Origin: Sediminibacterium sp. | GTDB taxonomy: Bacteria; Bacteroidota; Bacteroidia; Chitinophagales; Chitinophagaceae | Direction: 5' to 3' | Length of the DNA stretch: 64,000 bases | Assembly (NCBI RefSeq): GCF_030695065.1 | Contig: NZ_JAUYTR010000016.1 | Location: 248,001-312,000 of the forward strand | Shown here: positions 45,776 to 55,102 of the stretch, piece by piece | Position numbering within the stretch: the stretch's first letter is position 1 | Layout of the letters: each line of letters begins with the position of its first letter | Program-made: the position numbers and the translations under genes | Notes under the pieces: model-generated | Seen by the model: only the letters and a program-made list of their open reading frames with translations | What the model was told of the DNA's origin: nothing | Database searches by the model: none

Positions 45776-45817
45776 AATAAAAAACCCTACAATCAATTGA
45801 ATTGTAGGGTTTTGTTA
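45776..45817. terminator. bidirectional rho-independent terminator
   Basis: A perfect 13-bp stem, aaaaccctacaat (45781-45793) with attgtagggtttt (45801-45813), lies between the J-KTSC gene and the convergent tRNA-Arg. It has T runs on both strands and can stop both transcripts. Confidence 0.92.
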
Positions 45818-45830
45818 TTTTAAAAAAATG

Positions 45831-45904
45831 TGATTCGGATTGGATTCGAACCAATGACCTACTGCTTAGAAGGCAGTTGCTCTATCCAGCTGAGCTACCG
45901 AACC
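45831..45904 (-). tRNA. tRNA-Arg (anticodon UCU)
   Basis: A 74-base tRNA. The acceptor stem is GGTTCGG with CCGAATC and discriminator A at 45831. The D-arm GCTCAGCTGGATAGAGC, the anticodon stem ACTGC/GCAGT with loop CTTCTAA (anticodon TCT) and the T-arm with GGTTCGAATCC are all normal. CCA is not encoded. A promoter lies 14 bases upstream. Confidence 0.97.
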
Positions 45905-45918
45905 TTGATTTGGAGGTG

Positions 45919-45950
45919 CAAAATAAAGGATTTTTTTTTACTAAATCAAA
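45919..45950 (-). promoter_or_regulatory. promoter of tRNA-Arg
   Basis: On the minus strand TTTG (45947-45950) is followed after 21 bp by TATTTTG (45919-45925), one base shorter than TAnnTTTG. The end of the -7 element is 14 bases before the tRNA 5' end. Confidence 0.5.
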
Positions 45951-46013
45951 CAAGGAGTCAAATTGGGTCGATAAATTGTAAAACTGTTTACTTTGCACCA
46001 AACGATTGCCTTC

Positions 46014-47525
46014 ATGAGCTACAATTATTTACCACTTGATAGTAAACCGCTACAATTTCAGCAAATCAAGCATTTATTAGAATATGACCAATTGGTATCC
46101 ATCACTTTTGATGCACATGAAAAAATAACGCGCTGTAGGGAATATTTAGATCAAAAAATGCAGGAGCCAGGTAAAATGTATTACGGTGTAAATACAGGAT
46201 TCGGATACCTGCAAAACGTACAAATAAGCTTAGATCAAATTGAACAATTACAATATAATCTGATTGTTTCCCACTCTTGCGGGCTGGGAGAAGAAGTGCC
46301 AAATGAAGTTGTAAAGTTGATGATGATGCTTAAAATTAAGCAATTGAGTTATGGGCATAGCGGTGTTCAAATACAAACAGTGATTCGGTTAATGGACATG
46401 TATAACAACAGTATGTTTCCCGTTATATATACCCAAGGTTCTTTAGGCGCTTCAGGAGATTTAGCTCCACTTAGTCATTTAAGTTTGCCCTTATTAGGTC
46501 TTGGAGAAGTTTACTTTAACGGCGAGAAAATGGCTTCAGCAGTAGCTTTAAAAAAGATGAACTGGGAGCCCATTCACCTACAAAGTAAGGAAGGCCTTGC
46601 GTTAATAAACGGCACCCAATTTATGAATGCCTATGGCTTGTTTTGCTTAAAAAAAGCGGAACAATTATTAGAAATGGCCAATTTAATAGCTGCGCTGTCT
46701 ATTGATGCTTTTGATTGTGTTACTGAGCCATATCATCCTTCCATACATAAAATTAGAGGGCATAAAGGTCAAATAGATACTGCTGCAAGTATACAATGTT
46801 ATTTGTATGGAAGCGAAATTGCCAACCAAGCTAAATCACAGGTTCAAGATCCTTACTCATTTAGATGTATTCCACAAGTACATGGTGCTAGTATAGACGC
46901 ATTTAAGCATGTATTAGCAGTGTTTATGCAAGAAGTAAACTCTGTAACAGATAATCCGAATATTTTTCCAGATGAAGACCTAATTGTTAGTGGGGGTAAT
47001 TTTCACGGCCAGCCCTTGGCAATTAATTTAGATTATTTGTGTATTGCAATGAGTGAAATTTCCAGCATTTCCGAAAGAAGAACCTATCAATTAATTTCTG
47101 GTCAGCGAAATCTTCCTATGTTCCTCGTTAAAAATGCAGGATTAAACTCTGGGTTTATGATACCTCAATATACTGCTGCCGGAATTGTAAGTGAAAATAA
47201 ACAATTGTGTACTCCTGCTTCAGTAGACAGCATTTCAAGTAGCAATAACCAGGAAGATCATGTTAGCATGGGTGCTAATGCAGCTACTAAATGTTATAGA
47301 TTAATGCAAAATGTAGAAAAAGTATTGGGAATAGAACTACTCACAGCCGCTCAAGCACTCGAATTTAGAAGACCTGCTAAAACATCTCCCATATTAGAAG
47401 AATTGATGTCTGAATTCAGAAAAGTAGTTGGTTTTAATGACGCAGACAGAATTTTACATACAGACATGATAAATTCAATTAATTTTATAGCCAATTATAA
47501 AACGAATAATTCAACAAATAAATAG
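46014..47525 (+). CDS. hutH: histidine ammonia-lyase (HAL/PAL/TAL family)
   Basis: A 503-residue lyase that releases ammonia from an aromatic amino acid. The MIO cofactor triad Ala-Ser-Gly is in GSLGASGDLAPLSHLSLP, and VNTGFGYLQNVQIS, SGGNFHGQPLA and SSNNQEDHVSMG are conserved. The selectivity segment reads LIVSHSCGLGEEVP; Ser-His at this place is typical of histidine rather than tyrosine or phenylalanine lyases. No other hut gene is adjacent. The ATG at 46014 is chosen over the in-frame TTG at 45993, which overlaps a promoter-like TTTACTTTG. Confidence 0.92.
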   Translation: MSYNYLPLDSKPLQFQQIKHLLEYDQLVSITFDAHEKITRCREYLDQKMQEPGKMYYGVNTGFGYLQNVQISLDQIEQLQYNLIVSHSCGLGEEVPNEVVKLMMMLKIKQLSYGHSGVQIQTVIRLMDMYNNSMFPVIYTQGSLGASGDLAPLSHLSLPLLGLGEVYFNGEKMASAVALKKMNWEPIHLQSKEGLALINGTQFMNAYGLFCLKKAEQLLEMANLIAALSIDAFDCVTEPYHPSIHKIRGHKGQIDTAASIQCYLYGSEIANQAKSQVQDPYSFRCIPQVHGASIDAFKHVLAVFMQEVNSVTDNPNIFPDEDLIVSGGNFHGQPLAINLDYLCIAMSEISSISERRTYQLISGQRNLPMFLVKNAGLNSGFMIPQYTAAGIVSENKQLCTPASVDSISSSNNQEDHVSMGANAATKCYRLMQNVEKVLGIELLTAAQALEFRRPAKTSPILEELMSEFRKVVGFNDADRILHTDMINSINFIANYKTNNSTNK

Positions 47526-47528
47526 GGA

Positions 47529-49193
47529 ATGAGCAGCGAAGAGAAAAGTTTGAATTTTATAGAAGAAATTATTGAGTCAGATTTAGCCAGCGGAAAACAC
47601 GTTTCAATTACAACTCGTTTTCCTCCTGAGCCAAACGGCTACTTGCATATTGGTCATGCAAAAAGTATTGTACTAAATTTTGGCTTAGCTAAAAAATATG
47701 GTGGTTCAACCAATCTTCGGTTTGATGACACCAATCCAGTAACAGAAGATACAGAATATGTAGAAAGTATTAAGAACGATGTAAAGTGGCTAGGCTTTGA
47801 TTGGGCCAATGAATTATACGCGTCTGATTATTTTGATCAGCTCTATGCAATGGCATTAAAACTGATTGATTTAGGATTGGCTTATGTAGACGATAGTAAT
47901 AGTGAAGAAATTGCTGCTCAAAAAGGAACACCTACCACTCCTGGAAAACGAAACCAGTACGCTGACCGCAGCCCCGCTGAAAACAGAACTTTATTTGAAG
48001 AAATGAAGGGGGGTAAATATGCGGATGGATCAAAAGTTGTTAGAGCAAAAATAGATATGGAGTCTCCCAATATGTTATTGAGAGATCCAATTATTTATAG
48101 AATTAAACACGCACACCATCATAGAACAGGTGACAAATGGTGTGTATATCCAATGTATGATTTTGCACACGGACAAAGTGATTCAATTGAAAAAATTACC
48201 CATTCCATTTGTACATTAGAATTTGTTCCACATAGACCATTGTACAATTGGTGTATTGAAAAATTAGCAACTTTCCCTTCTCAACAATATGAGTTTGCCC
48301 GTTTAAACATGACTTACACGGTTATGAGTAAACGGAAATTATTGCAGTTGGTTAACGAACAAATGGTAAACGGTTGGGATGACCCCAGAATGAGTACCAT
48401 CAGTGGTATGAGAAGAAGGGGATACCCTGCGGCTGCTATAAGAGAATTCTGCGATAGAATTGGGGTTGCAAAACGAGATAATTTAATTGATGTTGGATTA
48501 TTGGAATTCTGCGTTAGAGAAGATTTGAATAAGACAGCCCTCAGAAGAATGGTCGTGTTTGATCCACTTAAAGTAATCATTACCAATTACGATAAAGTGA
48601 GCGAAGATTTGACTAGTGAAAACAATCCAGAAGATCCTAATGGAGGCGTTAGAACGGTTCCTTTTAGCAAAGAAATTTGGATAGAGAAGGATGATTTCAT
48701 GGAAATTCCTTCTAAGAAATATTTCCGCTTAGCACCAGGTCAAATGGTTCGTTTAAAAAGTGCTTATATTATTAAATGCGAGGAGGTTGTTAAAGATGCC
48801 AATGGAAATATAACTGAAGTGCATTGTACATATATTCCTGAGAGTCGCAGTGGCGCAGACAGTTCTGGCATTCATGTAAAAGGAACTTTACATTGGGTAA
48901 GTGCTACACACGCTATTCAAGCTGAAGTAAGATTGTACGATCGTTTATTTAAAGTGGAAGATGTAGCAAATGCTGAAGGAGATTTTAAAGATCATATTAA
49001 TCCTGATTCTTTAACTATTTTATCCAATGCCTATGCTGAACCAGCTTTAGCCAATGATGCACCTAATCAAGCATTTCAATTTTTAAGAAAAGGGTATTTT
49101 GTTCAAGACCAAGATAGTACCTCTAGCAAATTGGTTTTTAATAGAACAGTTACACTGAAAGATTCTTGGGCTAAAGAAGTAAAAAAAGGGTAA
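47529..49193 (+). CDS. glnS: glutamine--tRNA ligase
   Basis: A 554-residue class I synthetase of the GlnRS type that charges tRNA-Gln directly. It has FPPEPNGYLHIGHAKS (HIGH motif) near residue 30, the acceptor-binding LRFDDTNP, the KMSKS equivalent VMSKRKLLQL, and the two-barrel anticodon-binding C-terminal half found in GlnRS (SAYIIKCEEVVKDANGNITEVHC). Having GlnRS means the organism need not make Gln-tRNA by the amidotransferase route. It begins 3 bp after hutH, so the two may share a transcript. Confidence 0.96.
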   Translation: MSSEEKSLNFIEEIIESDLASGKHVSITTRFPPEPNGYLHIGHAKSIVLNFGLAKKYGGSTNLRFDDTNPVTEDTEYVESIKNDVKWLGFDWANELYASDYFDQLYAMALKLIDLGLAYVDDSNSEEIAAQKGTPTTPGKRNQYADRSPAENRTLFEEMKGGKYADGSKVVRAKIDMESPNMLLRDPIIYRIKHAHHHRTGDKWCVYPMYDFAHGQSDSIEKITHSICTLEFVPHRPLYNWCIEKLATFPSQQYEFARLNMTYTVMSKRKLLQLVNEQMVNGWDDPRMSTISGMRRRGYPAAAIREFCDRIGVAKRDNLIDVGLLEFCVREDLNKTALRRMVVFDPLKVIITNYDKVSEDLTSENNPEDPNGGVRTVPFSKEIWIEKDDFMEIPSKKYFRLAPGQMVRLKSAYIIKCEEVVKDANGNITEVHCTYIPESRSGADSSGIHVKGTLHWVSATHAIQAEVRLYDRLFKVEDVANAEGDFKDHINPDSLTILSNAYAEPALANDAPNQAFQFLRKGYFVQDQDSTSSKLVFNRTVTLKDSWAKEVKKG

Positions 49194-49266
49194 TCATAAG
49201 TATATTAACGTTTCCAAAGGAAATGGTTTCAGTAGAAATAATCATTTTTGAATATAAATATTCAAT

Positions 49267-49938
49267 ATGAAAAAAACGCTACTCTTAACCATTTCCTTTG
49301 TTTTGTTTTGGGGCTTGATTAACGCTCAATTTGGTGAGGTAAATCAACAATTATTAAGTGGGTCATTTAACCTAAGCCCTAATTCAAGTAAAAGCCAGCC
49401 TAATTTTTCGAGCCAACAAAAAAATCTTTTCTTAGGTGTAGGTATTGGGTATGGTAGGTTTGTTAAAAAAAATGTATTGACTTTTTTTAGTTTAGGTTAC
49501 AATTATAGTAGCAATAAAAATATCAATAATAATCAAGAAGTGTCTAATCTAGGTAATGGATTGAATATTGGCTATCGGCAAATTCACTTTAAAGAAATTG
49601 CCAAAAAACTTTTTATTGGATTAAGCATTGGCGGCAGCTTGAATTTGCAAAATACTACACAAAAAAACGTGCCCAATCCTGTAAAAACAAATACTTATGC
49701 AGTTACCGTAGGCATCGCACCTGTTCTTAGTTACCAAATTTCTGAGCGATTGGTAATCAACCTACAGCCCAATAATAGTTTTGCTGATTTAAGTTATTCC
49801 AACAGTTCAACTAAAGATAATACAGGTACACTTTCCAAAAACAATAGTGTGCTGTTGAACGCCGGGTTCTTTACTTCACCGCTTACTAATTTGAGTTTTG
49901 GATTTAATTATTTACTCAAAAACAAGGGTAAATTCTAG
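49267..49938 (+). CDS. predicted small outer membrane beta-barrel protein
   Basis: A 223-residue exported protein with signal peptide ending GLINAQ. After a Ser/Asn-rich stretch, the rest alternates hydrophobic and polar residues in eight or so strands (FLGVGIGYGRF, FFSLGYNYSS, GNGLNIGYRQI, FIGLSIGGSL, AVTVGIAPVLSYQI, LSFGFNYLL), as in small porin-like barrels of the Bacteroidota. I do not recognise a named family. Its stop overlaps the end of the convergent PspC-like gene by 4 bp. Confidence 0.75.
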   Translation: MKKTLLLTISFVLFWGLINAQFGEVNQQLLSGSFNLSPNSSKSQPNFSSQQKNLFLGVGIGYGRFVKKNVLTFFSLGYNYSSNKNINNNQEVSNLGNGLNIGYRQIHFKEIAKKLFIGLSIGGSLNLQNTTQKNVPNPVKTNTYAVTVGIAPVLSYQISERLVINLQPNNSFADLSYSNSSTKDNTGTLSKNNSVLLNAGFFTSPLTNLSFGFNYLLKNKGKF

Positions 49939-50156
49939 TAGTACTTCAGTGGGTTTCTTCTTGCTGCAAAAACATAATTTTTGATGTTTTTCCAGAATGC
50001 CAATATCATGTAAATAATGATGGGAGAACCCATCGTTAGAAAGGAAATGTATATAAACCACATTCGAATTTTGGTAGAGGCAATTCCTAGCCTAACACCT
50101 ATGGAGGAACATACCCCAAAAGCCTGCAATTCTAAAAATTCCCTAATTTTTTGCAT
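49935..50156 (-). CDS. small PspC-domain-like membrane protein
   Basis: A 73-residue protein when started at the ATG at 50156 (MQKIREFLELQAFGVC); the frame stays open to 50231, but the extra 25 residues do not look like family sequence. FLELQAFGVCSSIGVRLGIASTKIRMWFIYISFLTMGSPIIIYMILAFW is the pattern of short PspC-like proteins: an amphipathic segment then one or two membrane helices. PspC domains act in membrane-stress sensing in enterobacteria; the role of the short version is unknown. Confidence 0.82.
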   Translation of the reverse strand: MQKIREFLELQAFGVCSSIGVRLGIASTKIRMWFIYISFLTMGSPIIIYMILAFWKNIKNYVFAARRNPLKYY

Positions 50157-50254
50157 GGTTGCACTTTCTTTGTAATAGTTAAAGTTAAGCACTAAATTAT
50201 CAATAATGTGCATATTAATCTTTAATTCCATTTTAACCTAAGCCCGTTTTTTAG

Positions 50255-50262
50255 TAAATTTG
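50255..50262 (+). promoter_or_regulatory. -7 promoter element of aconitase gene
   Basis: TAAATTTG fits TAnnTTTG and lies 44 bases before the ATG at 50307; no well-placed -33 TTTG is visible. Confidence 0.5.
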
Positions 50263-50306
50263 CCCTGCTTACGAAAAGATATCAATTAATATAAAATCAC
50301 TTCTTT

Positions 50307-52574
50307 ATGGCTTTTGACATTGACATGATTAAGAAAGTGTATGCAGAAATGCCTGCCAAAGTAGATAATGCTCGAAAAGTATTAGGTAGACCACTTACTT
50401 TATCTGAAAAAATCCTATTTGCACACCTCCATTCAGACCAACCAATTGCTAATTTTGAAAGAGGCAATAGTTATGTAGATTTTGCCCCAGACCGAGTTGC
50501 TATGCAAGATGCAACCGCTCAAATGGCATTATTACAATTTATGCAAGCAGGTCGTCCTAAAGCTGCAGTACCCTCAACTGTTCATTGCGATCACTTGATT
50601 ACAGCAAAAAATGAAGCTAAAAAAGACTTAGAAGTAGCTAATGCAGAAAGTAAAGAAGTGTACGATTTCTTGGCTTCTGTTTCTAACAAATATGGAATTG
50701 GATTCTGGAAACCTGGCGCAGGTATTATTCACCAGGTTGTTTTAGAAAATTATGCTTTTCCAGGCGGTATGATGATTGGAACCGACTCGCATACGGTAAA
50801 TGCCGGTGGATTAGGTATGATTGCCGTAGGTGTTGGTGGTGCCGACGCTTGTGATGTAATGGCAGGATTGCCATGGGAGTTGAAATGGCCTAAACTAATA
50901 GGTGTAAAGCTAACTGGTAAGTTAAGCGGTTGGACTGCTCCTAAAGACGTGATTTTAAAAGTAGCCGGCATTTTGACTGTTAAAGGAGGTACTGGCGCTA
51001 TTGTAGAATATTTTGGAGAAGGTGCAGTGGCAATGAGTTGTACGGGCAAAGGCACCATTTGTAATATGGGTGCCGAAATTGGAGCAACCACTTCTACTTT
51101 TGGATACGATGAAAGCATGAGTCGTTATTTAAAAGCGACAGGCAGAGATGAAGTAGCCAATTTAGCAGACGGAGTAAAAGCTTATTTGAATGCAGATTCG
51201 GAAGTGTATGATTCCCCAGAGAAATATTTTGATCAGGTTATCGAAATCAATTTAAGTGAATTAGAACCACACTTAAACGGGCCATTTACACCAGATTTGG
51301 CTACGCCTATTTCAAAAATGAAAGAAGCTGCAGCTGCAAATGGTTGGCCAACTAAAGTGGAAGTGGGTTTAATTGGTAGTTGTACCAATAGCTCATATGA
51401 AGACATTAGCAGAGCGGTAAGTTTAGCACGTCAAGCTGCTGAAAAAGGATTAAAACCAAAGGCACAATATACCATCACACCTGGTAGCGAACAAGTTCGT
51501 TATACCATTGAGCGTGACGGATTCTTAGAAGTTTTTGATAAAATAGGTGCTACTGTTTTTGCAAATGCTTGTGGGCCTTGTATTGGTATGTGGGATAGAG
51601 TAGGTTCTGAAAAGCAAGAGCGCAACACCATTGTACATAGTTTCAATAGAAACTTCGCAAAACGTGCGGATGGCAATCCAAATACCATGGCATTTGTTGC
51701 GAGCCCTGAATTAGTTACAGCTTTGGCAATTGCAGGAGATCTAACCTTCAATCCTTTAACTGATACCCTTACTAACGAAAAAGGGGAGCAGGTAAAATTA
51801 GACGAGCCAACTGGTATGGAATTACCTCCAAGAGGCTTTGCGGTTGAAGATGCAGGATATCAAGCTCCCGCAGAAGATGGTAGTAAAGTAAATGTTCAAG
51901 TAGAACCAACTAGTAAGCGTTTACAACTATTGGATCCATTTGCAGCTTGGGAAGGCACTGACCTAAAGGGATTAAAACTGTTGATTAAAGCAAAGGGTAA
52001 GTGTACCACAGACCATATTTCAATGGCAGGTCCTTGGTTAAAATTCCGTGGTCACTTAGATAATATTTCTAACAATATGTTGATAGGTGCGGTTAACTTC
52101 TTTAATGAAAAAACCGATAATGTAAAAAACCAATTAACCGGTGAATATGGTGCAGTTCCTGCAACACAGCGTGCTTATAAAGCTGCTGGCTTAGGATCAA
52201 TTGTTGTTGGTGATGAAAACTATGGTGAAGGTAGTTCTAGAGAGCACGCTGCAATGGAACCTCGTCATTTAGGAGTTCGTGCCATTTTAGTAAAGTCTTT
52301 TGCACGTATTCACGAAACCAACTTGAAGAAACAAGGAATGTTGGCATTAACATTTAATGACAAGTCAGACTACGATAAAATTCAAGAAGATGATGTAATC
52401 AATATTGAAGGATTAACTTCATTTGCTCCTGAAACGCCTTTAACCATCGTGCTTCAACACAAGGATGGTTCTGAAGATAAAATTGTAGTGAATCATACTT
52501 ACAATGCTCAGCAAATCGAATGGTTTAAAGCTGGTGGCGCATTGAATATTATTCGCAAACAAGTTGCTGGATAA
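50307..52574 (+). CDS. acn: aconitate hydratase (mitochondrial type)
   Basis: A 755-residue iron-sulfur enzyme converting citrate to isocitrate in the TCA cycle. Substrate and cluster segments include [21 protein letters not shown], the first cluster cysteine in [16 protein letters not shown], the other two in [11 protein letters not shown], and [18 protein letters not shown] in the swivelling C-terminal domain. Length and order match the mitochondrial and Bacteroidota type rather than AcnB. Together with icd it covers two consecutive TCA steps, but the two genes are 23 kb apart. A strong terminator follows. Confidence 0.97.
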   Translation: MAFDIDMIKKVYAEMPAKVDNARKVLGRPLTLSEKILFAHLHSDQPIANFERGNSYVDFAPDRVAMQDATAQMALLQFMQAGRPKAAVPSTVHCDHLITAKNEAKKDLEVANAESKEVYDFLASVSNKYGIGFWKPGAGIIHQVVLENYAFPGGMMIGTDSHTVNAGGLGMIAVGVGGADACDVMAGLPWELKWPKLIGVKLTGKLSGWTAPKDVILKVAGILTVKGGTGAIVEYFGEGAVAMSCTGKGTICNMGAEIGATTSTFGYDESMSRYLKATGRDEVANLADGVKAYLNADSEVYDSPEKYFDQVIEINLSELEPHLNGPFTPDLATPISKMKEAAAANGWPTKVEVGLIGSCTNSSYEDISRAVSLARQAAEKGLKPKAQYTITPGSEQVRYTIERDGFLEVFDKIGATVFANACGPCIGMWDRVGSEKQERNTIVHSFNRNFAKRADGNPNTMAFVASPELVTALAIAGDLTFNPLTDTLTNEKGEQVKLDEPTGMELPPRGFAVEDAGYQAPAEDGSKVNVQVEPTSKRLQLLDPFAAWEGTDLKGLKLLIKAKGKCTTDHISMAGPWLKFRGHLDNISNNMLIGAVNFFNEKTDNVKNQLTGEYGAVPATQRAYKAAGLGSIVVGDENYGEGSSREHAAMEPRHLGVRAILVKSFARIHETNLKKQGMLALTFNDKSDYDKIQEDDVINIEGLTSFAPETPLTIVLQHKDGSEDKIVVNHTYNAQQIEWFKAGGALNIIRKQVAG

Positions 52575-52605
52575 TTATTAATTGTTGAAATACATAATTC
52601 ATATT

Positions 52606-52640
52606 AAGTCCTGCTAGTTAACATCTAGCAGGACTTTTAT
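52606..52640 (+). terminator. rho-independent terminator of aconitase gene
   Basis: A perfect 12-bp stem, aagtcctgctag (52606-52617) with ctagcaggactt (52625-52636), is followed by T-rich sequence, 31 bases after the stop codon. Confidence 0.93.
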
Positions 52641-52770
52641 TTTTTGAAACTTTAATTTTTTTCTGACTAGATCACTTATCATATTATACTTAATCATTTT
52701 TGGATCATATATCTTATGGACAAGGCAGCCAGACTATTTTGATGGAGAAAAATATCCAGCAACTATTCAA

Positions 52771-53097
52771 ATGGTTAAAGACAGTACCAGTAATAAAATG
52801 ATACCAAAAGCATTTTATTCGATTGGTATAAATCAATATGCTATTGAAGTGGCATATCCATTATTAACTTATGAATCTAATGAGAAAGTGACAGTTATAT
52901 TTGAAACAGAGCACCCTTCAAAAGCAAGCGTATATAGGTTTTGGGGCTATTGGTTGCACTGGGAAGAATTAATAGGGTCAATTATTGCAGCCATTGTTTT
53001 ATTTCAAATTGCGGTTTCTATAACCAATAATCCTACAGAATCTGCAATGAAAGAACAAATGGATTACATCCCAGAAAAGAAAACCAAGTACGATTAA
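52771..53097 (+). CDS. DUF3592-like membrane protein; true start probably upstream
   Basis: From the first ATG (52771) the protein has 108 residues: a soluble part with YAIEVAYPLLTYESNEKVTVIFETEHPSKASVYR, a membrane helix (LIGSIIAAIVLFQIAV) and a polar tail. That order resembles DUF3592 proteins, which normally have an N-terminal helix as well. The same frame is open back to 52648 and encodes LIILYLIIFGSYILW just before the ATG, a plausible missing first helix. The extension has no ATG, GTG or TTG; the best candidate start is CTG at 52663 (145 codons to 53097 including the stop). Either an unusual start, a sequence error or a decayed 5' end is possible. Confidence 0.65.
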   Translation: MVKDSTSNKMIPKAFYSIGINQYAIEVAYPLLTYESNEKVTVIFETEHPSKASVYRFWGYWLHWEELIGSIIAAIVLFQIAVSITNNPTESAMKEQMDYIPEKKTKYD

Positions 53098-53132
53098 AAG
53101 GATTCAATAACTTAGCTTTTTATAATTTGAAT

Positions 53133-53948
53133 ATGAAAAAAAATGTCCTCATTGCACTAAGCTTAATTACGATAGGATTAGCTTGTAATAAGAACCCTTA
53201 TAAAGCCACCAATAAAGTTTATAAGAAACAAGTAAAAAATTATTTAGAGAGCATTGCATCTATACCCGAACAGTCCATAATGAATGATACCATTCCCCCA
53301 TCTCCTTATTGGGTAGGTACAACCAATTTTGGAATTCGTAAACCCAGCTATGTAATTATTCATCATACTGCACAACATTCTACCGATCAAACATTAAAAA
53401 CTTTCACCTTACCTAGAACTGCAGTTAGTGCACATTATGTTATTGGAAGCGATGGCAAAGTATTTCAAATGTTAAACGATTATTTTAGAGGTCAGCATGC
53501 AGGTGTAAGTAGGTGGGGAAATCAACTTGATATGAATTCTGCATCCATTGGTATTGAATTAGACAATAATGGATTTGAATATTTTGAACAAGCCCAAATA
53601 AATAGTTTATTGGTTGTATTAGGGAAACTCAAAAAAGCATACAATATTCCAACTGCTAATTTTATTGGCCATGGAGATATTGCACCTACTCGAAAGAATG
53701 ACCCCAATTGGAGATTCCCTTGGAAGCAATTAGCAGACAAGGGCTTTGGATTATGGTACGATGAGTTAAGGTCTACTGTACCTGAAGCATTTGACCATAT
53801 TACTGGCCTAAGAATTGTAGGTTTTGATATAAAAGATACTACTGCAGCAATTGTTGCATTTAAAAGACATTTTCTACAAGATACTACCAAAGGAATGACA
53901 CCATATAGTCGAGAAATTTTGTTCAATCTCCATAAGAAATATTTCTAA
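53133..53948 (+). CDS. N-acetylmuramoyl-L-alanine amidase lipoprotein (Amidase_2/AmpD-like)
   Basis: A 271-residue lipoprotein with signal ending LACNK (lipobox Ile-Gly-Leu-Ala-Cys). The catalytic domain shows YVIIHHTAQHSTDQTL (zinc His), SAHYVIGSDGKVFQML, ASIGIELDNNGFEY and FIGHGDIAPTRKNDPNWRFPWKQL, which contains the remaining zinc ligands. It should cleave muropeptides at the inner face of the outer membrane, for cell-wall recycling or remodelling. It starts 35 bp after the DUF3592-like gene and is followed after 18 bp by the TPR/papain-like gene; an in-frame TTG at 53127 is less likely as the start. Confidence 0.93.
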   Translation: MKKNVLIALSLITIGLACNKNPYKATNKVYKKQVKNYLESIASIPEQSIMNDTIPPSPYWVGTTNFGIRKPSYVIIHHTAQHSTDQTLKTFTLPRTAVSAHYVIGSDGKVFQMLNDYFRGQHAGVSRWGNQLDMNSASIGIELDNNGFEYFEQAQINSLLVVLGKLKKAYNIPTANFIGHGDIAPTRKNDPNWRFPWKQLADKGFGLWYDELRSTVPEAFDHITGLRIVGFDIKDTTAAIVAFKRHFLQDTTKGMTPYSREILFNLHKKYF

Positions 53949-53966
53949 TGGAGTAAACCAACTAAT

Positions 53967-55031
53967 ATGATAAGGAGATATTGGCTAATTGCTTTTCTAA
54001 TAGTGCACTTAGCAAATACTGAGGCCGCTGGACAGTTATTACCTAATATTGAAATCATTAATGCATTAAAAGAAAGTGACCGCCATATTGCGAATGGTAA
54101 ATCTCAATATGCACTGGTTCAACTTCATCAAGTGTTACAAACCAAAGAAGCTGTAACAGATCAAAATATTCTCTCTCATTTGTACAACAATTTAGCAATC
54201 GTACTTGCGCGTTACAACAATTTTACTGGTGCAATGGCTTGCTTTTATAAAGCAGGATCAATTGAAACTAAATATAATACCACAAAAAGAGGCAAGCGAT
54301 ATCTGTCATTTTTTAGCACCAATGCTAATTATGACAATAAAATAAAAGAAGATATTGTGAATGACGACATATTAGAGTTAATGGTTCAAGATCAAATTAA
54401 TCAAAAGGAATTAGAAAGAACCGAAGAATATGAATCAGAGCGAATTCAACCCGAAACAATTGTTGAAGCTTTTTTAGATCAAAAAGAAGCAACCCACTAC
54501 GCATTGGCCATTCTGATAAAACAACCCATTCCTGGTCAAAAAAATACAAATACCGGATTGGGTGAAGTGGGGCATTCCTTTATTTCGTTAATTAAATACA
54601 ATAAAGACCAGTCGGCCATATGCAAATCTTTTGGGTTTTATCCTGAAGAGGGGCAATTGATTCCAGTAAATCCACTTATACCAACAGCCCTCTCTGTTAT
54701 TAAAGATGATTCTTACCACAATTGGGATCAATTATTAGGAAAGTTTGTTTCGAAAGACCAATTTGAAAAAATATTAGAATACATTGACCATAATATTGCA
54801 AATGAATATCATTTAAGTGATTACAATTGTTCGGATTTTGCATTGACTATTGCCCAACTAGGAAATATTCAAATTGATAATACAGTGGGATATTGGCCAC
54901 TTGGGAAAGGAGATAATCCAGGATATATAGGTCAAAGTATACTAGGAGGCAAATACTTTAATCTTGATACAAAAACGAAAGAAGGGCTCTTTACTTGTTC
55001 TAACAATTTATTTACAAAAACGAAGAAGTAA
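53967..55031 (+). CDS. exported protein with TPR-like N-terminus and papain-like permuted peptidase domain
   Basis: A 354-residue protein with a signal peptide (MIRRYWLIAFLIVHLANTEAAG). Residues 27-110 are helical with a TPR-like pair (LYNNLAIVLARYNNFTGAMACFYKAGSI). A charged linker follows. Residues 175-310 contain GEVGHSFISLIKY (His203) and YHLSDYNCSDFALTI (Cys288, Asp290). A His motif of form GH(S/T)F before a Cys in NCxDF is the permuted order of NlpC/P60 and LRAT/YiiX-like enzymes. The peptidase or amidase call is inference; no family name is assigned. It sits next to a cell-wall amidase. Confidence 0.7.
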   Translation: MIRRYWLIAFLIVHLANTEAAGQLLPNIEIINALKESDRHIANGKSQYALVQLHQVLQTKEAVTDQNILSHLYNNLAIVLARYNNFTGAMACFYKAGSIETKYNTTKRGKRYLSFFSTNANYDNKIKEDIVNDDILELMVQDQINQKELERTEEYESERIQPETIVEAFLDQKEATHYALAILIKQPIPGQKNTNTGLGEVGHSFISLIKYNKDQSAICKSFGFYPEEGQLIPVNPLIPTALSVIKDDSYHNWDQLLGKFVSKDQFEKILEYIDHNIANEYHLSDYNCSDFALTIAQLGNIQIDNTVGYWPLGKGDNPGYIGQSILGGKYFNLDTKTKEGLFTCSNNLFTKTKK

Positions 55032-55074
55032 CCATTTTTTTACAAAACATCGTACATCCTAACACTTGTTAGCT

Positions 55075-55082
55075 TATTTTTG
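55075..55082 (+). promoter_or_regulatory. -7 promoter element of acyl-CoA dehydrogenase gene
   Basis: TATTTTTG fits TAnnTTTG and ends 20 bases before the ATG at 55103. The -33 region is not clear. Confidence 0.5.
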
Positions 55083-55102
55083 CGCCATAAAATTTTACAA
55101 CC

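Noticed and set aside
50750..51118. 122-codon minus-strand frame inside the aconitase gene
   Set aside because: Proline/alanine-rich shadow of a highly conserved enzyme; no independent signals.
53522..53926. 134-codon minus-strand frame inside the amidase lipoprotein gene
   Set aside because: The plus strand carries conserved zinc-site motifs; the antisense frame shows none.
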